Assembly (NCBI RefSeq): GCF_031583065.1
Contig: NZ_CP134053.1
Coordinates: forward strand, 682,001 to 746,000
Source: Streptomyces sp. CGMCC 4.7035
Lineage (GTDB): Bacteria; Actinomycetota; Actinomycetes; Streptomycetales; Streptomycetaceae
Direction: 5' to 3'
Length of the DNA: 64,000 nt
Under the pieces are notes generated by a model. The model ran no database searches, had not been told where the DNA came from, and saw only the letters and a list, made by a program, of their open reading frames with translations. Made by a program: the position numbers and the translations under genes. Below, in pieces: positions 50,501 through 62,509 of this stretch (positions are counted from its first letter, which is position 1; each line of letters begins with the position of its first letter).

Positions 50501-53500
50501 AGCGGGTGCCGTGCCATGGAGCGGGCCGGGGCCAGCTCCTCGACCAGCCGCTCGAACGGCACGTCCGGGTGGGCGAAGGCGTCCAGCCCGGCGTCGCGGA
50601 CCCGCTGCAGCACCTCGCGGAAGGTGGGATCGCCCGACAGGTCGCTCCGCAGCACGAAGGTGTTGACGAAGTAGCCGACCAGGTCATCGAGCGCCTCGTC
50701 CGTCCGGCCGGCGATCGCCGAACCGATCGGAATGTCGGTGCCCGCGCCGAGCCGCGACAGCAGCACCGCGAGAGCGCCGTGCAGCACCATGAACATGGTG
50801 ACACCCTCGGTGCGCGCCACCTCCGCGAGCCGCGCGTGCACCTCGGCCGGGATCTCCAACCGCACCCGGTGGCCGTGGTGGCCGGACGTGGCCGGGCGGA
50901 GCCGGTCGAAGGGCAGCTCCAGCTCCTCCGGGATTCCTGCCAGCGCCTCGCGCCAGTGGGCGGTCTGCCGCGCCATCAGGCTGTCGGGGTCCGCGCTGTC
51001 ACCCAGCACCTCACGCTGCCACAGGGCGTAGTCGGCGTACTGGACGGGCAGCGGCGCCCACTCGGGGACCCGGCCCGCGCGGCGTGCCGCGTAGGCGACG
51101 GAGACGTCCCGGGCCAGCGGGGCCCAGGACCAGCCGTCCGTGGCGATGTGGTGGATGACGACCTGGAGCAGGCAGCCCTCGCTTCCGGCGTCGAAGAGCC
51201 AGGCCTTGATGGGCACCTCGGCCGACAGGTCGAAGGCGTAGCCCTCGGCCTCGGCGACCGCCTCGGCGAGCGCGTCCGGGGCGACCTCGGTGACGGTCAG
51301 CTCCCAGTCGAGCTCGTTCAGGCCGAGGATGCGCTGGTACGGCTCACCGTCGGCAGCGGGGAACACCGTGCGCAGCACCTCATGGCGGCCCAGTACGTCG
51401 CGGAAGGCGGCGCGCAGGGCCCCGCCGTCCACGGCCCCGGGCAGGCGCACCGATACGGGGATGTTGTAGGTGGGGCTGCGGCCCTCAAGCTGGTCGATGA
51501 TCCACAGGCGGCGCTGGCCGTAGGAGAGCGGGAGCCGCTCCGGCCGCATGGCCGGCGCCAGCGGAGTCCGGCCCTCGCGGGCCCCGGCCAGCTGTGCGGC
51601 GAGCCCGGCCACCGTCGGTGCGTCGAAGAGAGTACGGATCTCCACCTCGACACCCAGGACCGTACGTATCCGGCTCACGAGCCGGACCGCCAGGAGCGAG
51701 TGGCCGCCCAGCTCGAAGAAGTCCTCGTCGACTCCCACCGAGGGCAGGCCGAGGACCTCGGCGAACGCCATGCACAGGATCTCCTCCTGCAACGAGAGCG
51801 CCCGACGCCCGGTACCGCCCGCACCCGACCCGTAGACCGGTGCCGGAAGTGCCTTCCTGTCGAGTTTTCCGTTCGCGGCCAGCGGCAGCGCGTCCAGGAC
51901 CACGACCGCGGTCGGGACCATGTGCTCGGGCAGCCGGTCCGCGACGAACCTGCGGACCACGGCGGGCAGCTCGTCATCGCGCTCGCTGGTGTCGGCCGGG
52001 ACCGCGTACGCGATCAGTCGGGTGTCACCCGGGATGTCCTCGCGCGCGACGACAGCTGCCTGACCGATCTCCGGGTGCGCGATGAGCACCGACTGGATCT
52101 CGCCGGGCTCGACCCGGTGGCCGCGGACCTTGACCTGGTCGTCGGTGCGGCCGAGGAACACCACCTGGCCGTCGGCCGTCCACCGCGCACGGTCGCCGGT
52201 GCGGTACATGCGCTGCCCGGCCTCCCCGAAGGGGCAGGCGATGAACCGCTCGGCGGTCAGACCCGCCCGCCTCACATAGCCTCGGGCCAGACCCGCACCC
52301 GCGATGTACAGCTCACCGGCCGCACCGGCCGGCACGGGCCGCAGGGAGGCGTCGAGCACGTAGAGCCGGGTGTTGGCGATCGGCGAGCCGACCGGCACGA
52401 CACCGTCCGCGACCATGTCGGCCGTCAGACGGGTCGTCGCGACACCGATGGTCGCCTCCGTCGGACCGTAGTGGTTGAAGACACCCCGCTCACCGGCCGC
52501 CTCGGCCAGCTCCCGCACGAAGGCGGGCGCAGCAGCCTCGCCGCCGAGGACGAGGGACTTCGCGGGAAGCACACCGGCGATGCCGCCGACCGCGCCGAGC
52601 GCCGCCAGGTGCGACGGCACCCCCTTCACGAAGTCGATCTCGTGCTCGGCCAGATAGCCGGCCACCGCTGCCGGGTCTGTGACCGCACCCTCCTCCAGGA
52701 CGTGCAGCTCACCGCCCGACGTCAGTGCGGCGAACACCACGGTGTTGCCGAGGTCCGTGGACTGCGCCTGCAGCAGCGCGTACCGGCCGCCGGTCGCCCC
52801 GAACCCCACCCTCCCGGGCACGGAGGTCACGTAATTCGCCAGTGCGCCATGGGTCACCGCCACACCCTTGGGACGGCCCGTCGAACCCGATGTGTAGATC
52901 ACGTACCCGAGGGCCTGAGGCACCACCGCCACCTCGGGTGCCGACGCCGGGGCCGCGGCCAGCTGCATCGCTGTGAACGGGTCGTCCAACGCGACCAGAC
53001 GGTCACGCCCGGCCGGAAGTTCGTCGAGAATCTCCTCCGTCGTCAGCGTCAGCACCGCTCCGCTGTCACGCATCATGAACGTGACCCGGTCGATGGGCTG
53101 AGCGATGTCGATCGGCAGATAGCCCGCACCCGCCTTCCAGACGGCCAGGATCCCGGCGATCATCTCGGCACCCCGCGGCAGCGCCAGTCCGACGAGGGAC
53201 TCCGCACCGACGCCCTGGCCGATCAGGTAGTGGGCCAGCCTGTTCGCCCGCGCGTCCAGCTCCGCGTACGTCACTCGCTCACCGTCGGCGACGACCGCCA
53301 CCGCGTCCGGGGTCCTGACAGCCTGGCCCTCGAACAGCCCGACCAGTGACACCTGTGGCGACACCTCGGCCGCCGTGTCGTTCCAAGTGGCCAGGACGCG
53401 GTCGAGTTCGGCTTCGTCCAGCACGCCCACGCTGTTCAGAGGCTGGTCCTGCCCGCCGTCGAGTACGCCTTCGAGCACCGTCACCAGGTTGTCCATGGCG

Positions 53501-56500
53501 GTGCGCATCAACACGCCCACCTGACGCGCGTCGCCAGGGGCCATCGCATCGACTGCCAGCCCCATCGAGTCCTGGTTGTCATCGACGGCCACGGTCAGCG
53601 GGTAGTTGTTGAGCGGTCGCAGGTAGAGCCGGCGGATGCCCTCGACGGCCTCGTCGCGGCGCTGTTCGGCCGCCTCGTCGGCGGGGCGCCCCGTGTTGTG
53701 CCGGTAGTTGAGGATCGAGGTGAACAGGGGGCTGTCGCCGGGGACGCCGCTCGCCCGCTGCGCGACGGCCAGTGGCGCGTGCTCGTGCTCCAGGAGCCCG
53801 GCGAGCTGTCCGCGCATCGCGGTGACCGCTTCCAGTACTCCGGTGTCGCGCACCCGTACACGGACCGGCAGGGTGTTCATGAAAAGGCCCATGGCCCGGT
53901 CCGAACCCTCGCCCGCGTTCATGCGGCCGAAGAGCACGGTGCCGAAGACGACGTCGTCGTGCCCGCTCGCGGACGCGAGCACCCGCGCCCACGCCACGTG
54001 CGCCAGCGTGGCCGGGCTCGTACCCAGACGCCGCGCCATGTCGCGCACGCGTGTGTCCAGGTCCGGCCGGAAGGATACGTGGGCGGACTCCATCTCCGTG
54101 GTGCCGTTCCGGTTCCGGTCGACGAGACCGAAGGGCACGGTCGGCTCGCTGACGTCACCGAGCAACGCGGTGAAGTACCGCTCGTGCTCGGTGTTGTCCA
54201 CGCCGGTGCGGGCCTGTGCGACGAAGTTGCGGAACGGCAGCGGCTCCGCCAGTTCGCCGCCACCGCCCAGGAAGGCGACGATCTCCTCGAAGACCGCTTC
54301 CAGGGTGGTGTGGTCCTGGACCATGTGGTGCATCCGCAGCAGGGCCGCCCACTCGTCACCGCCCGGGACGGGCGCCACGTGCAGGTCGATGAGCGGGGCC
54401 CGGTTCAGCACGAGCGGCTTCACGTCCATGGTCAGGAACTGCGTGACCACATCGGGGTCGGCAGGATCCAGCGTCACTTCCGTCATGGGCAGCGCGGCCC
54501 TGCGCCAGACCACCTGGACGGGTTCGCGCAGGCCCTCCCACGCGATGGCCGTGCGGTAGATGTCGTGCCGGTCCAGCAGCTGCTGGAGAGCAGCCGCGAA
54601 GTCGTCCAGCCGGGCACGCGAGTCGAAGGACAGCACGGTGGGCGCGGCGTAGGTGTCCTTGCCCCCGGCCGCCATCAGGTGGTGGAAGAGCAGGCCCTCC
54701 TGGAGCGGGGCCAGCGGGTAGATGTCTGCGACGTTCGCCGCGCCGCCCTCGACAGCCGCGACGACCCGCTCGACCTCGGCGGCCGTCAGCTCGACCAGCG
54801 GCAGCATCGCGGGGGTGATCTCGGTGGCGTCCGCCGGGATCAAGTTCTCCGGCACGTCGACCTGGCCGGCCCCGGCTGCCGAGGCGAGCCCGGCGACTGT
54901 CGGGGTCTCGAACAGCGCCCGCACGGAGACGGACACGCCGCGCAGACGCAGCCGCTCGACGAGTGACACCGCGAGCAGCGAGTGGCCGCCCAGGGCGAAG
55001 AAGTTGTCCTCGACCCCGACGGTTTCCAGGCCCAGCACCTCGGCGAACACCTCGCAGAGGATCTCCTCACGGGCGTTCACCGGACCTCGGCCGGACCCTG
55101 TCGTGTACTCGGGTGCCGGCAGGGCGGCGCGGTCGAGCTTGCCGTTGAGGGACAGGGGCAGGGCGACGAGGACGACGACCGCGGAGGGGACCATGTGCTC
55201 GGGCAGCCTGAGTCCGGTGAACTCCGCGAGGCGCAGGGGCAGGTCGGGGTCGGCTCCGTCCACCGGGACGACGTAGGCGACGAGCCGCTTGTCGCCCGGC
55301 ACGTCCTCGCGCGCGACGACGGCGGCCTGGGCGACCTCCGGGTGGGTCAGCAGCACCGACTGGATCTCGCCGGGCTCGATGCGATAGCCGCGGATCTTGA
55401 CCTGCTCGTCGGCGCGGCCGAGGTATTCGAGCTGGCCCTCGGTGTTCCAGCGGGCGAGGTCTCCGGAGCGGTACATCCGCCGCCCGGGTTCGAACGGGCA
55501 GGCCACGAACCGCTCGGCCGTCAGGCCCGGCCGGCCCGTATAGCCACGGGCCAGCTGAGCACCGGCTACGTACAGCTCACCTGCGACACCGGCCGGGGCC
55601 GGGTTGAGGGAGCCGTCGAGGACGTACAGGCGGGTATTGGCGATCGGACGGCCGATCGGCACCGACTCGCCGACCTCCTGCCCGGCCCGCATCTCGAACA
55701 CGGAACATCCGACCACCGTCTCCGTCGGCCCGTACTCGTTCACGATGACGGAGTGCGGAGAACGCTCCAGCCACTCCCGCGCCACCGCCCCCGGCAACGC
55801 CTCACCGCCCACGACCCACGTACGGGCCGAAGAAGCGGCGTCCGCATCGTCCAGCAGTTCCGACAGCAGCGGAAGATGCGCCGGAACCACCTTCACCAGA
55901 CCGAACTCAGGGTGGCGACCAACCAGTTCCGCAAGGCCCTCCGCCCCGCCCGCGGCGCTCGCCACGACCGGCGAACCCGACACGAGAGGAACGACGAGGC
56001 TGGTGACCGTCAGGTCGAAGGCCGGCGAGGAGTGCAGCGGAGCACCGCCACCCGCGGCCATGCCATACGCGCCGGCAGCCCACTGGACGTAGTTCGCCAG
56101 ACCCCCGTGCGTGACGGTCACGCCCTTCGGTCGGCCCGTGGAGCCGGAGGTGTAGATGACATACGCAGGGTGGCCGGGCAGGACGGTGCGCGCCAGGGCG
56201 GAAGCGTCGAGCTCTTCCAGTGCGGCCATGACTGCCGTGTCGTCGAGGACGGTCACCGGGACGTCGGTGTGTTCGGTGAACTGGCCCAGCCGGTCGCGCA
56301 GTTCGGCGGCCGTCAGCACACAGGCCACGTCGGCGTCGGTCAGCACGTACGCGATGTGCTCGGCGGGGTACTCCGGGTCCACCGGAACGTAGGCGGCGCC
56401 GGCCTTCCACACGGCGAGGACCGCTACCACGGCCGGGATGCCGCGGCCCAGGCACAGGCCGACGACAGATTCCGCGCCGACACCCCGGTCGGCCAGGTGG

Positions 56501-59500
56501 CGGGCGAGTTGGTTGGCCCGCGCGTCCAGCTCCGCGTAAGACACGACGACACCGTCGACGACGACGGCCGCGGCGGCGGGGGTACGAGCTGCCCGGGCCT
56601 CGATCAGCCCGGGCAGCAAGGTGTCCGGGAGGTCGACGTCGGTGTCGTTCCACCGGGTGAGCAGTTCCTGGCGGGTGACCGGGTCCAGCACCTGGACGGT
56701 GCGCAGGGGCCGGTCGGATCCGCCGGACAGCTTCGCTTCCAGTGCGGCGACGAGGTTCTCGGTCGTCGTGCTGAGCAAGGCGGCCACTTCGCGGGCGTCG
56801 ATCGGAGCGATCGCGTCCACGGTCAGGCCGAAGCCGTTGCCGTCGTCGTCCATGGAGACGGTGAGGGGGTAGTTGTTCCGTTCCTGCGAGAAGACGGTAC
56901 GGATGCCCTCGACCTCCGCTCCGGGCTCCGCCTGCTCCGGGCCGACCACCGAGTTGTGGCGGTAGTTGAACAAGGCAGTGAACAGCGGGGCAGCACCGGC
57001 GATGCCGCTCGCCTGCTGGGCGACGGCGAGCGACGCGTGCTCGTGCTCCAGCAGCTCGGCGAGCTGGGTGCGGGCGGCGGACACGGCAGCCGCGGCGTCC
57101 AGTTCGCCCACGCGTATCCGGACGGGCAGGGTGTTGATGAACGGCCCCGGAGTCCGGCCCGATCCGGTGCCCGCGTTCATGCGGCCGAAGAGGACCGTGC
57201 CGAAGACGACGTCCTCGCGGCCGCTGACGGCGGCCAGGAACCGGGCCCAGGCCACGTGCATCACGGTCGCCGGGCTGGTACCCAGACGCCGTGCGACCTC
57301 GCGCAGCCTGTCTCCGAGCTCCGGGGCGAGGCCCAGCTGGGCTCGGACGACCCCGGCGCCGCTGCCCCGGACGTCCAGCAGGCCGTAGGGGGCCGTCGGC
57401 TCGGTGACGTCGCCGAGCAGGTCCGCGAAGTAGCGCTCGTGCTCGGAGCGTTCGACGCCGCCGCGGGCCTGCGCGACGAAGTCGCGGAAGGGGAGGGGCG
57501 CGGGGAGTCCGGCGCTCCGGCCGGTGAGGAAGGCCTCGACCTCTCCAAGCAGGATCTCCAGCGCCGTGTGATCCTGCACGATGTGGTGGACCCGGACGAG
57601 CGCCAGCCATGCGCCGTCGTCCGGCAGGGGCGCCGCGTGGACGTCGATCAGCGGGGCCCGGCCGAGGTCCATCGCGAGTCCGACGGTGGTGAGCAGCGCT
57701 CCCACCGGGTCGGTGGCGTCGTCGACCGGTGCCACTTCCACGACGGGCAGAACGGCTCGGCGGTGCACGACCTGGACCGGCTGGCGCAGGCCTTCCCAGA
57801 CCACGCCGGTACGGAAGATGTCGTGCCGGTCGACAACGTGCTGGAGGGCGTCGGTGAAGGCATCGAGACTCTCACGGGAGTCGCACTCGACCACGGTCGG
57901 CAGGACGTAGGTGTCCTCCCCGCCGTCGGCCAGCAGGTGGTGGAAGAGCAGGCCTTCCTGGAGCGGGGCCAGGGGGTAGACGTCCGCGACGTTCGCCGCA
58001 CCGCCCTCGACGGTCGCCACGACCCGGGCCAGCTCCTCGGCCGACAGCTCGACCAGCGGCAGCATCTCGGGCCTGATCTCCGTCGCATCCGCCGGAATAA
58101 GGTTCTCCGGCACGGTCACATGCTCGGTCCCCGCAGCCAGGGCCAGACCGGCCGGAGTCGGAGTCTGGAACAGGGCCCGTACGGCGACGGACACACCGCG
58201 CACACCCAGTACCTCGACCAGGCGGATCGCGAGCAGGGAGTGACCGCCGAGGGCGAAGAAGTCGTCATCCACACCGACGTGCTCGAGACCCAGGACCTCG
58301 GCGAACACCTCGCAGAGGATCTCCTCACGGGCAGTGGCCGGAGCCCGGCCGACCCCCGGGGCGTAGTCCGGTGTGGGGAGGGCTTTGCGGTCGAGTTTGC
58401 CGTTGACGGACAGAGGCAGCGCATCGAGGAGCACGACCGCGGAGGGAACCATGTAGGCGGGCAGCCTGCTGCCCGTGAACTCCCGCACCGCGTCCGGCAA
58501 TGCCTCGGCGTCGCCGCCCGGGGCCGGCACCACATAGGCCACCAGCCTCTTGTCACCGGGCACGTCCTCCCGGACCACCACCACGGCCTGCCCCACACCG
58601 GGCTGCGCGGCCACCACTGCCTGGACCTCGCCCAGCTCGATCCGGAAACCACGGACCTTGACCTGCTCGTCCGCCCGGCCCAGGTACTCGACCTCGCCCT
58701 CGGCGCTCCACCGCACCAGGTCGCCCGTGCGGTACATCCGCTCACCCGAACCGAACGGACACGCAATGAACCGCTCCGCCGACAGACCGGCACGGCCCAG
58801 GTAGCCCCGCGCAAGACCCGCACCGGCCAGGTACAGCTCACCCGCCACACCCACCGGCACCGGACGCAGAGCGGAGTCCAGCACGAACACCCGCGCATTG
58901 GACACCGGACGGCCGATCGGAACGATCCCCTCGACGTCACCCTCCGCATACCAGGCCGTCGAGTACACCGTCGCCTCAGTCGGACCGTAGATGTTCGCCA
59001 CCCGCACCCCGGGCAACGCACCCCGGATTCCGGCGATCTCACCGGCCGTCAGTGCCTCGCCGGCCAGTACCACCGTGCCGGGGCGGGCCGTGAGCCGGCC
59101 GCTGCCCGTGATCTGTGCGAAGGCGGACGGGACACCACTGACGAGGCTGATGTCCCACGGACCGTGGTCGGCGTCGACGAGGGCAAGGAGGTCTTCGACG
59201 ATCTCCACACTGCCGCCCGACACCAGCGGGCCGAAAAGTTCGAACACCGACACGTCGAAGTTGAACGACGTCGACAACAGCACCCGCGAGAAGTCACTTC
59301 CGCCGAACTCCGCGGCCGCCCACGCCAGCAGGTTCACCACCGAACGGTGCTCGACCACCACACCCTTGGGGCGCCCGGTCGACCCCGACGTGTAGATCAC
59401 GTACGCCGGGTGCTCCGGCCGTAGGGCGATGCCGGACGGCGCTCCGGTGCCGAGTGCGACCAACTCGGCCCGCACGGCCGGATCGTCCAGCACGACGACG

Positions 59501-61233
59501 TGGCCGGGGAGCGAGTCAGCCGTGGCAGCCGAGGCCAGAACCACCACCGGGGCCGCGTCCTCGACCATGAACGCGATTCGGTCCGTCGGATAACCCGGGT
59601 CCAGTGGCACGTACGCAGCGCCCGCCTTCAGCACGGCCAACAACGCCACCACCGCGTCCGCGTCGCGCTCCAGGCACACGCCGACCAGCGATTCGGGGCC
59701 GGCCCCGCGGGCGATGAGCAGCCGCGCCAGACGGTTCGCCCGCGCGTCCAGCTCCGTGTACGAGAGTTCCGCGCCGCCCGCCACCAGCGCGAGCCCGTCC
59801 GGCGTCCGGGCCACCTGCTCGGCGAACAGCTCCGGAAGGGTGGCCGCGGCGACTGCGGTGTCCGAGCCATCCCCGTATTCCAGGAGCTGCCGGAGCTCGT
59901 CGGCGCCGAGAATCTCGACCTGGCTCAGCCGGCGCTGCGGGTCGGCCGTCACCTCGGCGAGGATCCGCTCCCAGCGCACCGCGATCCGCTGCAACGACCC
60001 GACATCGAACAGGTCCGACGCGCCGATCAGCTGACCGCGCAAGCCGGCGGCCACGCCGTCGGCGTCGAACAGCTCCCCGGCGCTCGCCTCCAGGTCGACC
60101 TTGGCGGCCACGCCGGACTGCACCGCGGCGACCGGGAGGGCCGCCGGGTCCTGGACGGGCACAGCCCCGTCCTCCATGGTCAGCATGACCTGGAAGAGCG
60201 GGTGTCGGGCCAGCGAACGGGTCGGTGCCAGCTCCTCGACCAGCTTCTCGAAGGGCACGTCCTGGTGGGCGAAGGCCTCCCAGCCGGTTTCCCGTACCCG
60301 GCCCAGCAGCTCACTGAAGGTCGGGTCGCCGGACAGGTCGGTGCGCAGGACGAGGGTGTTGACGAAGAAGCCGATCAGGTCGTCCAGGGCGGAATCGGTG
60401 CGTCCGGCCACGGCCGCGCCGATCGGGATGTCGGTTCCCGCGCCGAGCCGCGACAGCAGTACGGCGAGGGAGGCCTGGAGCACCATGAAGACAGTCGCGC
60501 CCTCGGCGCGCGCCAACTTGGCCATCCGGGCGTGGACTTCGGCGGAGACCTCCAGCGGCACGCTGTGGCCGCGGTATCCGGCGACGGCCGGGCGGACCCG
60601 GTCGAAGGGGAGCTCCAGCTCCTCCGGTATCCCCTCCAGCACCTGCCGCCAGTACGCGACCTGCCTGGCTATCACGCTGTCCGGGTCGGCCTGGTCGCCG
60701 AGCAGCTCGCGCTGCCAGAGCGCGTAGTCGGCGTACTGGACGGGCAGCGGCTCCCATTCGGGAGCCCGGCCCGCATGGCGCGCCTCGTAGGCGGTGGTGA
60801 CGTCCTGGATCAGCGGACCCTTGGACCAGCCGTCACTGGCGATGTGGTGGACTACCACCAGCAGGACATGGTCGTCGGGCGCCGTGGAGTAGAGCCAGGC
60901 CCGGATGGCTGGTTCGGACGCGAGGTCGAAGGTGTAGCCCTTCGCATCGGCCAGGAGCGCGTCGAGGTCGGCCGGGTCGACGTCCGCGACCGTCAGCTGC
61001 CAGTCGAGTTCGTCCAGCTTGAGGATGCGCTGGTACGGCTCGCCGTCGGCGACTGCGAACACGGTCCGCAGGGCCTCGTGCCGGCCGATGACATCGCGCA
61101 GGGCGGCACTGAGCGCCTCCCGGTCGATGTGGCCGGGCAGCCGCAGCAGGACGGGGATGTTGTAGGTCGCGTTCGGGCCTTCGAGTTGGTCGATGAACCA
61201 CAGCCGGCGCTGCGCGAATGACAATGGAATCAT
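47524..61233 (-). CDS. Four-module non-ribosomal peptide synthetase with thioesterase
   Basis: 4569-aa cytoplasmic megasynthase. Order read from motifs (residue numbers approximate): C1 (HHIASDG, 129), A1 ([11 protein letters not shown], 616), T1 (GGHSLL, 995), C2 (HHIVQDH, 1217), A2 (1699), T2 (2083), C3 (HHMVQDH, 2303), A3 (2784), T3 (3176), C4 (HHIATDG, 3361), A4 (3878), T4 (4268), TE (GWSYGG, 4400; GHYDLAEP). No epimerase or methyltransferase. Specificity codes by eye: A2 DLTKVGEVGK (Asn-like), A3 DLTKVGHIGK (matches Asp), A1 DVFSVAIVYK and A4 DMFHMGLVWK (not assigned). C1 is the first domain, so it accepts an acyl or peptidyl donor from elsewhere. The type I TE releases or cyclises the product. 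ATG 61233 has AGGAGGAG 5 nt upstream. Confidence 0.95.
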   Translation of the reverse strand: MIPLSFAQRRLWFIDQLEGPNATYNIPVLLRLPGHIDREALSAALRDVIGRHEALRTVFAVADGEPYQRILKLDELDWQLTVADVDPADLDALLADAKGYTFDLASEPAIRAWLYSTAPDDHVLLVVVHHIASDGWSKGPLIQDVTTAYEARHAGRAPEWEPLPVQYADYALWQRELLGDQADPDSVIARQVAYWRQVLEGIPEELELPFDRVRPAVAGYRGHSVPLEVSAEVHARMAKLARAEGATVFMVLQASLAVLLSRLGAGTDIPIGAAVAGRTDSALDDLIGFFVNTLVLRTDLSGDPTFSELLGRVRETGWEAFAHQDVPFEKLVEELAPTRSLARHPLFQVMLTMEDGAVPVQDPAALPVAAVQSGVAAKVDLEASAGELFDADGVAAGLRGQLIGASDLFDVGSLQRIAVRWERILAEVTADPQRRLSQVEILGADELRQLLEYGDGSDTAVAAATLPELFAEQVARTPDGLALVAGGAELSYTELDARANRLARLLIARGAGPESLVGVCLERDADAVVALLAVLKAGAAYVPLDPGYPTDRIAFMVEDAAPVVVLASAATADSLPGHVVVLDDPAVRAELVALGTGAPSGIALRPEHPAYVIYTSGSTGRPKGVVVEHRSVVNLLAWAAAEFGGSDFSRVLLSTSFNFDVSVFELFGPLVSGGSVEIVEDLLALVDADHGPWDISLVSGVPSAFAQITGSGRLTARPGTVVLAGEALTAGEIAGIRGALPGVRVANIYGPTEATVYSTAWYAEGDVEGIVPIGRPVSNARVFVLDSALRPVPVGVAGELYLAGAGLARGYLGRAGLSAERFIACPFGSGERMYRTGDLVRWSAEGEVEYLGRADEQVKVRGFRIELGEVQAVVAAQPGVGQAVVVVREDVPGDKRLVAYVVPAPGGDAEALPDAVREFTGSRLPAYMVPSAVVLLDALPLSVNGKLDRKALPTPDYAPGVGRAPATAREEILCEVFAEVLGLEHVGVDDDFFALGGHSLLAIRLVEVLGVRGVSVAVRALFQTPTPAGLALAAGTEHVTVPENLIPADATEIRPEMLPLVELSAEELARVVATVEGGAANVADVYPLAPLQEGLLFHHLLADGGEDTYVLPTVVECDSRESLDAFTDALQHVVDRHDIFRTGVVWEGLRQPVQVVHRRAVLPVVEVAPVDDATDPVGALLTTVGLAMDLGRAPLIDVHAAPLPDDGAWLALVRVHHIVQDHTALEILLGEVEAFLTGRSAGLPAPLPFRDFVAQARGGVERSEHERYFADLLGDVTEPTAPYGLLDVRGSGAGVVRAQLGLAPELGDRLREVARRLGTSPATVMHVAWARFLAAVSGREDVVFGTVLFGRMNAGTGSGRTPGPFINTLPVRIRVGELDAAAAVSAARTQLAELLEHEHASLAVAQQASGIAGAAPLFTALFNYRHNSVVGPEQAEPGAEVEGIRTVFSQERNNYPLTVSMDDDGNGFGLTVDAIAPIDAREVAALLSTTTENLVAALEAKLSGGSDRPLRTVQVLDPVTRQELLTRWNDTDVDLPDTLLPGLIEARAARTPAAAAVVVDGVVVSYAELDARANQLARHLADRGVGAESVVGLCLGRGIPAVVAVLAVWKAGAAYVPVDPEYPAEHIAYVLTDADVACVLTAAELRDRLGQFTEHTDVPVTVLDDTAVMAALEELDASALARTVLPGHPAYVIYTSGSTGRPKGVTVTHGGLANYVQWAAGAYGMAAGGGAPLHSSPAFDLTVTSLVVPLVSGSPVVASAAGGAEGLAELVGRHPEFGLVKVVPAHLPLLSELLDDADAASSARTWVVGGEALPGAVAREWLERSPHSVIVNEYGPTETVVGCSVFEMRAGQEVGESVPIGRPIANTRLYVLDGSLNPAPAGVAGELYVAGAQLARGYTGRPGLTAERFVACPFEPGRRMYRSGDLARWNTEGQLEYLGRADEQVKIRGYRIEPGEIQSVLLTHPEVAQAAVVAREDVPGDKRLVAYVVPVDGADPDLPLRLAEFTGLRLPEHMVPSAVVVLVALPLSLNGKLDRAALPAPEYTTGSGRGPVNAREEILCEVFAEVLGLETVGVEDNFFALGGHSLLAVSLVERLRLRGVSVSVRALFETPTVAGLASAAGAGQVDVPENLIPADATEITPAMLPLVELTAAEVERVVAAVEGGAANVADIYPLAPLQEGLLFHHLMAAGGKDTYAAPTVLSFDSRARLDDFAAALQQLLDRHDIYRTAIAWEGLREPVQVVWRRAALPMTEVTLDPADPDVVTQFLTMDVKPLVLNRAPLIDLHVAPVPGGDEWAALLRMHHMVQDHTTLEAVFEEIVAFLGGGGELAEPLPFRNFVAQARTGVDNTEHERYFTALLGDVSEPTVPFGLVDRNRNGTTEMESAHVSFRPDLDTRVRDMARRLGTSPATLAHVAWARVLASASGHDDVVFGTVLFGRMNAGEGSDRAMGLFMNTLPVRVRVRDTGVLEAVTAMRGQLAGLLEHEHAPLAVAQRASGVPGDSPLFTSILNYRHNTGRPADEAAEQRRDEAVEGIRRLYLRPLNNYPLTVAVDDNQDSMGLAVDAMAPGDARQVGVLMRTAMDNLVTVLEGVLDGGQDQPLNSVGVLDEAELDRVLATWNDTAAEVSPQVSLVGLFEGQAVRTPDAVAVVADGERVTYAELDARANRLAHYLIGQGVGAESLVGLALPRGAEMIAGILAVWKAGAGYLPIDIAQPIDRVTFMMRDSGAVLTLTTEEILDELPAGRDRLVALDDPFTAMQLAAAPASAPEVAVVPQALGYVIYTSGSTGRPKGVAVTHGALANYVTSVPGRVGFGATGGRYALLQAQSTDLGNTVVFAALTSGGELHVLEEGAVTDPAAVAGYLAEHEIDFVKGVPSHLAALGAVGGIAGVLPAKSLVLGGEAAAPAFVRELAEAAGERGVFNHYGPTEATIGVATTRLTADMVADGVVPVGSPIANTRLYVLDASLRPVPAGAAGELYIAGAGLARGYVRRAGLTAERFIACPFGEAGQRMYRTGDRARWTADGQVVFLGRTDDQVKVRGHRVEPGEIQSVLIAHPEIGQAAVVAREDIPGDTRLIAYAVPADTSERDDELPAVVRRFVADRLPEHMVPTAVVVLDALPLAANGKLDRKALPAPVYGSGAGGTGRRALSLQEEILCMAFAEVLGLPSVGVDEDFFELGGHSLLAVRLVSRIRTVLGVEVEIRTLFDAPTVAGLAAQLAGAREGRTPLAPAMRPERLPLSYGQRRLWIIDQLEGRSPTYNIPVSVRLPGAVDGGALRAAFRDVLGRHEVLRTVFPAADGEPYQRILGLNELDWELTVTEVAPDALAEAVAEAEGYAFDLSAEVPIKAWLFDAGSEGCLLQVVIHHIATDGWSWAPLARDVSVAYAARRAGRVPEWAPLPVQYADYALWQREVLGDSADPDSLMARQTAHWREALAGIPEELELPFDRLRPATSGHHGHRVRLEIPAEVHARLAEVARTEGVTMFMVLHGALAVLLSRLGAGTDIPIGSAIAGRTDEALDDLVGYFVNTFVLRSDLSGDPTFREVLQRVRDAGLDAFAHPDVPFERLVEELAPARSMARHPLFQVMLLLENTTEAVLDLTGSDEPADAAGQPETAPGQAPAPSVEAAVVKFDLDVNMMELFDADGAPAGMRGSVIGAADLFDPQSVTRLAERLGRVLETLGADPGVRLGAVDVLDDDERHRVLIGWNDTATEVPDTTVVGLFEAQVARTPERTALVCGHTELTYAELDARANRLARYLIGRGVGPESVVAVVFERTPDLIVGLLGVLKAGAAYLPIDPHYPADRIAYVIADSGAVCLLTNTGMSGRLAEFEVGAEARTDVPVVVLDDPSVREELARYAGHAPTDADRTAPLRPENPMWVIYTSGSTGRPKGVLVEHRAIVNFLDSMQEMSRLGTADRLLAVSTHGCDMAGFEFYLPLVNGARLVLAAQEQVLDPWALRQLIRTAGITLVHATPSLWRGLVADADDPVDWTGVRAMIGAEALPSDLARILLSRTPTLTNLYGPTETTVWSTAKVLAGEDADATSIGGPIGNTQVYVLDDALAPVPVGVAGELYIGGDGMARGYLGRPDLTAGRFVASPFGGHGARMYRTGDVVRWTPDGDLRYVGRSDDQVKIRGFRVELGEIEALLATHPSVAQAVALTREDTPGDQRLVAYVVPHRDTTQEVREGLAQAVRAIAQERLPGYMVPSAVVVIDKLPLMPNGKLDRKALPVPDSAVVEERVDWAVTSLEANVCEAFAEVLGLNSVGVDDDFFALGGHSLLAVRLVERLRARGLAIAVRELFAAPTVAELLKRVSLSSVRDALDVLLPIRERGERPPFFLVHPAIGLSWCYMPLARYVPAEIPLYGLQSRGLDGVSEPAGSIKEMAADYIEQLRSVQPSGPYHLLGWSYGGAVAHEMAVQLQSSGEEVGALVVLDQYPWVPQQDGPVAGDVPQPDGAEAGDVPQPDADDLIEVVRREVGSSLGAMTDDEYRVFARVLHNHSMIRAGYEPGRFTGDVLLVVAEEHRSPDEPTVELWEPYVTGEITRFGVACGHYDLAEPETLGTVWSAVEAWLARKE
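47857..47914 (-). repeat. 33-bp direct repeat inside the thioesterase domain
   Basis: A 25-bp sequence is present at 47857-47881 and 47890-47914 (33-bp period). It encodes two copies of an 11-residue unit (GDVPQPD plus spacer) inserted after [12 protein letters not shown], in the lid region of the TE. Confidence 0.85.
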
Positions 61234-61428
61234 CAGACTCCTCCTGGTTGCGCATCGGCCGCAAGCCGGCCTAGCTGACTCTCATTTCCGATCTGCTGTG
61301 CGAGTTCCACCGGGATCCGGGTGGCCAGCAGGGTCTTCAGGGGCAGTTCGACAGCGAGGGCCGTCCGTGAAAGCCGGGGACGCTGGTCCCTGGCCCGACC
61401 ACTAAGCGGATCGGGGGGACGCCTGCGG

Positions 61429-62079
61429 TCATGCCCGGTATCGCGGTCTCATGGATGCTCGGAAGACCCGGCATGGGCAGGCCGATGATGTTTTCTCGGC
61501 GGCCGGTGGTGCACGCAGCCGACCGCCGCCGCGGTGAGCAGCCAGGACGGCAGCGTCTTCGGCTGCCGGGTCGCCGCTCTCAGGGCCGCCCACTGCCCGG
61601 CGTCGAGTGTCGCAGCCGCGGCAGGGGCGGTCCGCGTCCACCAGCCCGGAGACAGGTCCAGGGGTGGGTGCGGCCGGAAGATCACCCTGGAGGATCTCGG
61701 TGTGGGCCTCGGTCTTCTGGTGCGAGAAGCCCAACTCGGGTTCCACCGTGGGGAAGGCGGTGGTGGACAGCGGTCCACCGGCGAGTTCGACCGGTCTGCC
61801 CATGTCGGCACGCGTCCAGGCCACAGCGGCGGCGTGGACATGCTGCCGGGTGACGCCGTCGGTGACGCGCAGTCTCGGCCGCGGGTCCTCTGCGTCCTGT
61901 GGGGTGCGGCGCGGGTGGGCCACGAGTTCCGGGTCGGAGACCACCCGCTGCTCCCCGTTCTCGCCGGTGCCGTGCCGGCGGTTCTCGGGCGCGAACCACT
62001 GAAGGCAGCGAACGGCGGGCTGTTCAGCTACGAGTTCCCGGACATCGCCCCCAGACACAGCCATTCGCCCGCACTCCAA
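61429..62079 (-). pseudogene. Decayed reading frame of unknown origin upstream of the NRPS
   Basis: The minus strand shows good high-GC third-position coding character, but it switches frame. Roughly 61750-62030 reads best in one frame (VTDGVTRQHVHAAAVAWTRA, ELGFSHQKTEAHTEI), whereas about 61450-61670 reads best in another (LDAGQWAALRAATRQPKTLP, SWLLTAAAVGCV). A single 216-codon frame spans both, but its second half is Arg/Pro/Gly-rich shadow sequence. I read this as a frameshifted, probably dead gene. I do not recognise the family and see no transposase catalytic motif. It could also be a sequencing error in a live gene. Confidence 0.45.
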
Positions 62080-62509
62080 TCGTTCGACTCATCGACTGGA
62101 GCAGCGCAGGCCGCCGCCACTAACCGGGGCTTGCCGCGTCACCGCCGCCCAGCGGAACCTGGAACTTGATGGCTGCAATATGGATAAACCTGCAAGCCCG
62201 GTAGCCGACCGCCGCTTTACTTGATCCACTATGGCTTAGAGGAACACCGATGTTCAACGTTCCCGCACCCCGTCACGAGGTCGCCCGAGGCCCGCACCGG
62301 GCCTGCGGCCGAGCGTGTTCAACCGCGCCGGAGCGGCAGTTGATCGGGACGTCATGTCAGCGCGCAGGTGGGGAAGTTGAAGCACCACGGGCACGGGCGC
62401 GTACAACAACGACATCAGGGCCTCGGGGAGCCGCTCGGCATGGGGTCGTACCCCCGAGCTACCAGAAGGCCCTGCGCACGTTGCCAGATCAGTGGAGAGA
62501 GACGGCTTC
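62080..62509. other. 430-bp region without a supported gene
   Basis: Locally less GC-rich around 62160-62240, with stop codons in every frame. It contains no clear terminator. Open plus-strand frames here lack coding bias. Confidence 0.5.

Noticed and set aside
55000..58300. Epimerisation domains at C2 and C3 because of the YPLAPLQEG opening
   Set aside because: Each is followed directly by an A domain, the preceding T domains have GGHS rather than the GGDS typical before E domains, and module length leaves no extra domain.
49336..59424. Plus-strand open frames of about 1340 and 1480 codons opposite the NRPS
   Set aside because: Shadow frames of the repeated NRPS domains; composition is His/Arg/Gln/Gly-rich and no family is visible.
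61234..61330. Iron-box operator upstream of the NRPS, which would support a siderophore
   Set aside because: No sequence close to a TTAGGTTAGGCTAACC-like palindrome is present; the AT-rich bases near 61280 are asymmetric.
61534..62169. Plus-strand gene of about 210 codons in the NRPS upstream region
   Set aside because: Third-position GC bias favours the minus strand, and no start signal is seen.
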